Source: an uncultured Odoribacter sp. (GTDB taxonomy: Bacteria; Bacteroidota; Bacteroidia; Bacteroidales; Marinifilaceae). From it: a stretch of DNA of 5,847 bases. The notes beneath the pieces were generated by a model. It searched no databases. It saw nothing but the letters and a program-made list of their open reading frames with translations, and was not told the DNA's origin. Shown in pieces: positions 5,232-5,847 of this stretch. Each line of letters opens with the position of its first letter. Within the stretch, counting starts at the first letter, position 1. Made by a program: the position numbers and the translations under genes. Where the stretch lies: positions 1 through 5,847 of the forward strand of contig URJC01000171.1 in the NCBI GenBank assembly GCA_900548135.1. Reading direction: 5' to 3'.

Positions 5232-5847
5232 ATGATGAAAACAGAATCCTGCGAATGCGGTTTACTTTCATGCAAACAAGTAAACACAAAAGACAAAGAC
5301 AATAAATTTGTTTTACAACCTCTTCCTTATACAGAGCGTGCGTTAGCTCCTTACATCAGTGAGAAAACAATTCAATATCACTATGGCAAACATTTGGCTG
5401 CTTATATTGACAACACAAACAAGCTAAAGGCCGGAACAGAGTTTGACGATCTTCCATTACATGAAATTATAAAAAAATCGTCCGGAGGTCTTTTTAATAA
5501 TTCAGCTCAGGTATTTAATCATTATTTCTATTTTGAAGCCTTGCATACCCCCGGTCAGGAAAAACCTATGGCTAAAATGCAAGAGTTAATCAACCGGAAT
5601 TTTGGCAGTTATGAAGACTTTAAGGAGAAATTCACCCAAACCGGAGTATCTCTGTTTGGGTCAGGTTGGGTATGGTTGGTCCAAGAAGGAGAAAAACTAG
5701 AGATCATCCCTGCTTCTAATGCCGAGAACCCATTGAAAAATAATAAACATCCCCTTTTGACAATGGATGTCTGGGAACATGCTTATTACCTGGATACTCA
5801 AAATGCGAGAGCAAAATATATCGAAAATTTCTGGAAGGTAATCAACT
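5232..5847 (+). CDS. sodB: Fe-type (possibly cambialistic) superoxide dismutase with Cys-containing N-terminal extension, 3' end cut
   Basis: Converts superoxide to oxygen and hydrogen peroxide in the cytoplasm. The first 205 residues are visible; the frame runs off the right edge just before the expected C-terminus. All four metal ligands of the Fe/Mn family are present: His50 (QYHYGKH), His97 (SAQVFNH), Asp179 and His183 (DVWEHAYYLD). Gln93 in SAQVFNH is where Fe-type enzymes carry the active-site Gln; Mn-type enzymes supply it from another place. Bacteroidota relatives are often active with either metal. The catalytic fold starts near Phe26 (FVLQPLPYTERALAP), where ordinary bacterial enzymes begin within a few residues. 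The preceding 24 residues, with Cys7, Cys9 and Cys14 and a Lys/Asp-rich linker (KDKDNK), are an extension. It is not hydrophobic, so it is not a signal peptide. No alternative start exists nearer the domain; the second Met codon at 5235 is the only other choice, and an in-frame stop lies at 5214. Confidence 0.95.
   Translation, partial: MMKTESCECGLLSCKQVNTKDKDNKFVLQPLPYTERALAPYISEKTIQYHYGKHLAAYIDNTNKLKAGTEFDDLPLHEIIKKSSGGLFNNSAQVFNHYFYFEALHTPGQEKPMAKMQELINRNFGSYEDFKEKFTQTGVSLFGSGWVWLVQEGEKLEIIPASNAENPLKNNKHPLLTMDVWEHAYYLDTQNARAKYIENFWKVIN

Noticed and set aside
1..5847. CRISPR array, insertion sequence, tRNA or known riboswitch
   Set aside because: No regularly spaced direct repeats, no transposase or terminal repeats, no cloverleaf and no recognisable riboswitch core were seen.

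Overview
The window looks like the chromosome of an anaerobic or microaerophilic Bacteroidota, most likely Bacteroidales. This rests on AT-rich intergenic DNA, near absence of Shine-Dalgarno sites, promoters of the TTTG / TAnnTTTG type, a TonB-dependent receptor followed by an SPII lipoprotein, and the set of oxygen-defence genes. The genus cannot be fixed from the sequence alone.

Layout. Bases 1-1822 read on the minus strand and 1968-5847 on the plus strand, with a divergent AT-rich promoter region between them (about 1823-1967). Minus strand: a two-gene perR-rbr unit (PerR-type Fur-family peroxide sensor, then a 'reverse' rubrerythrin with its rubredoxin domain in front), closed by a strong hairpin terminator at 756-785. 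A roughly 200-bp non-coding leader follows, then the 5' part of gpmA (2,3-bisphosphoglycerate-dependent phosphoglycerate mutase), which runs off the left edge. Plus strand: a small putative membrane or secreted protein (1968-2303), an interval with two inverted repeats, a TonB-dependent outer-membrane receptor (2377-4536), a lipoprotein of unknown family 3 bp later, and an Fe-type superoxide dismutase cut by the right edge. The SOD carries an unusual Cys-bearing N-terminal extension.

How it may work together. Two genes (rbr, sod) remove peroxide and superoxide. perR very probably controls itself and rbr: a consensus Bacteroidota promoter (1859-1889) is followed directly by a 7-1-7 palindrome (1830-1844) that matches 11 of 14 positions of the Bacillus PerR box as I recall it. 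The receptor-lipoprotein pair is an outer-membrane uptake system of unknown substrate. Its closeness to an iron-type SOD and a metal-dependent regulator suggests, but does not show, iron, haem or another metal complex as cargo.

No mobile element, CRISPR array, tRNA or rRNA is visible. The parts most worth a second look are the PerR operator/promoter, the SOD N-terminal extension, the small ORF whose start codon sits on its predicted transcription start, and the 9-bp inverted repeat before the receptor gene.
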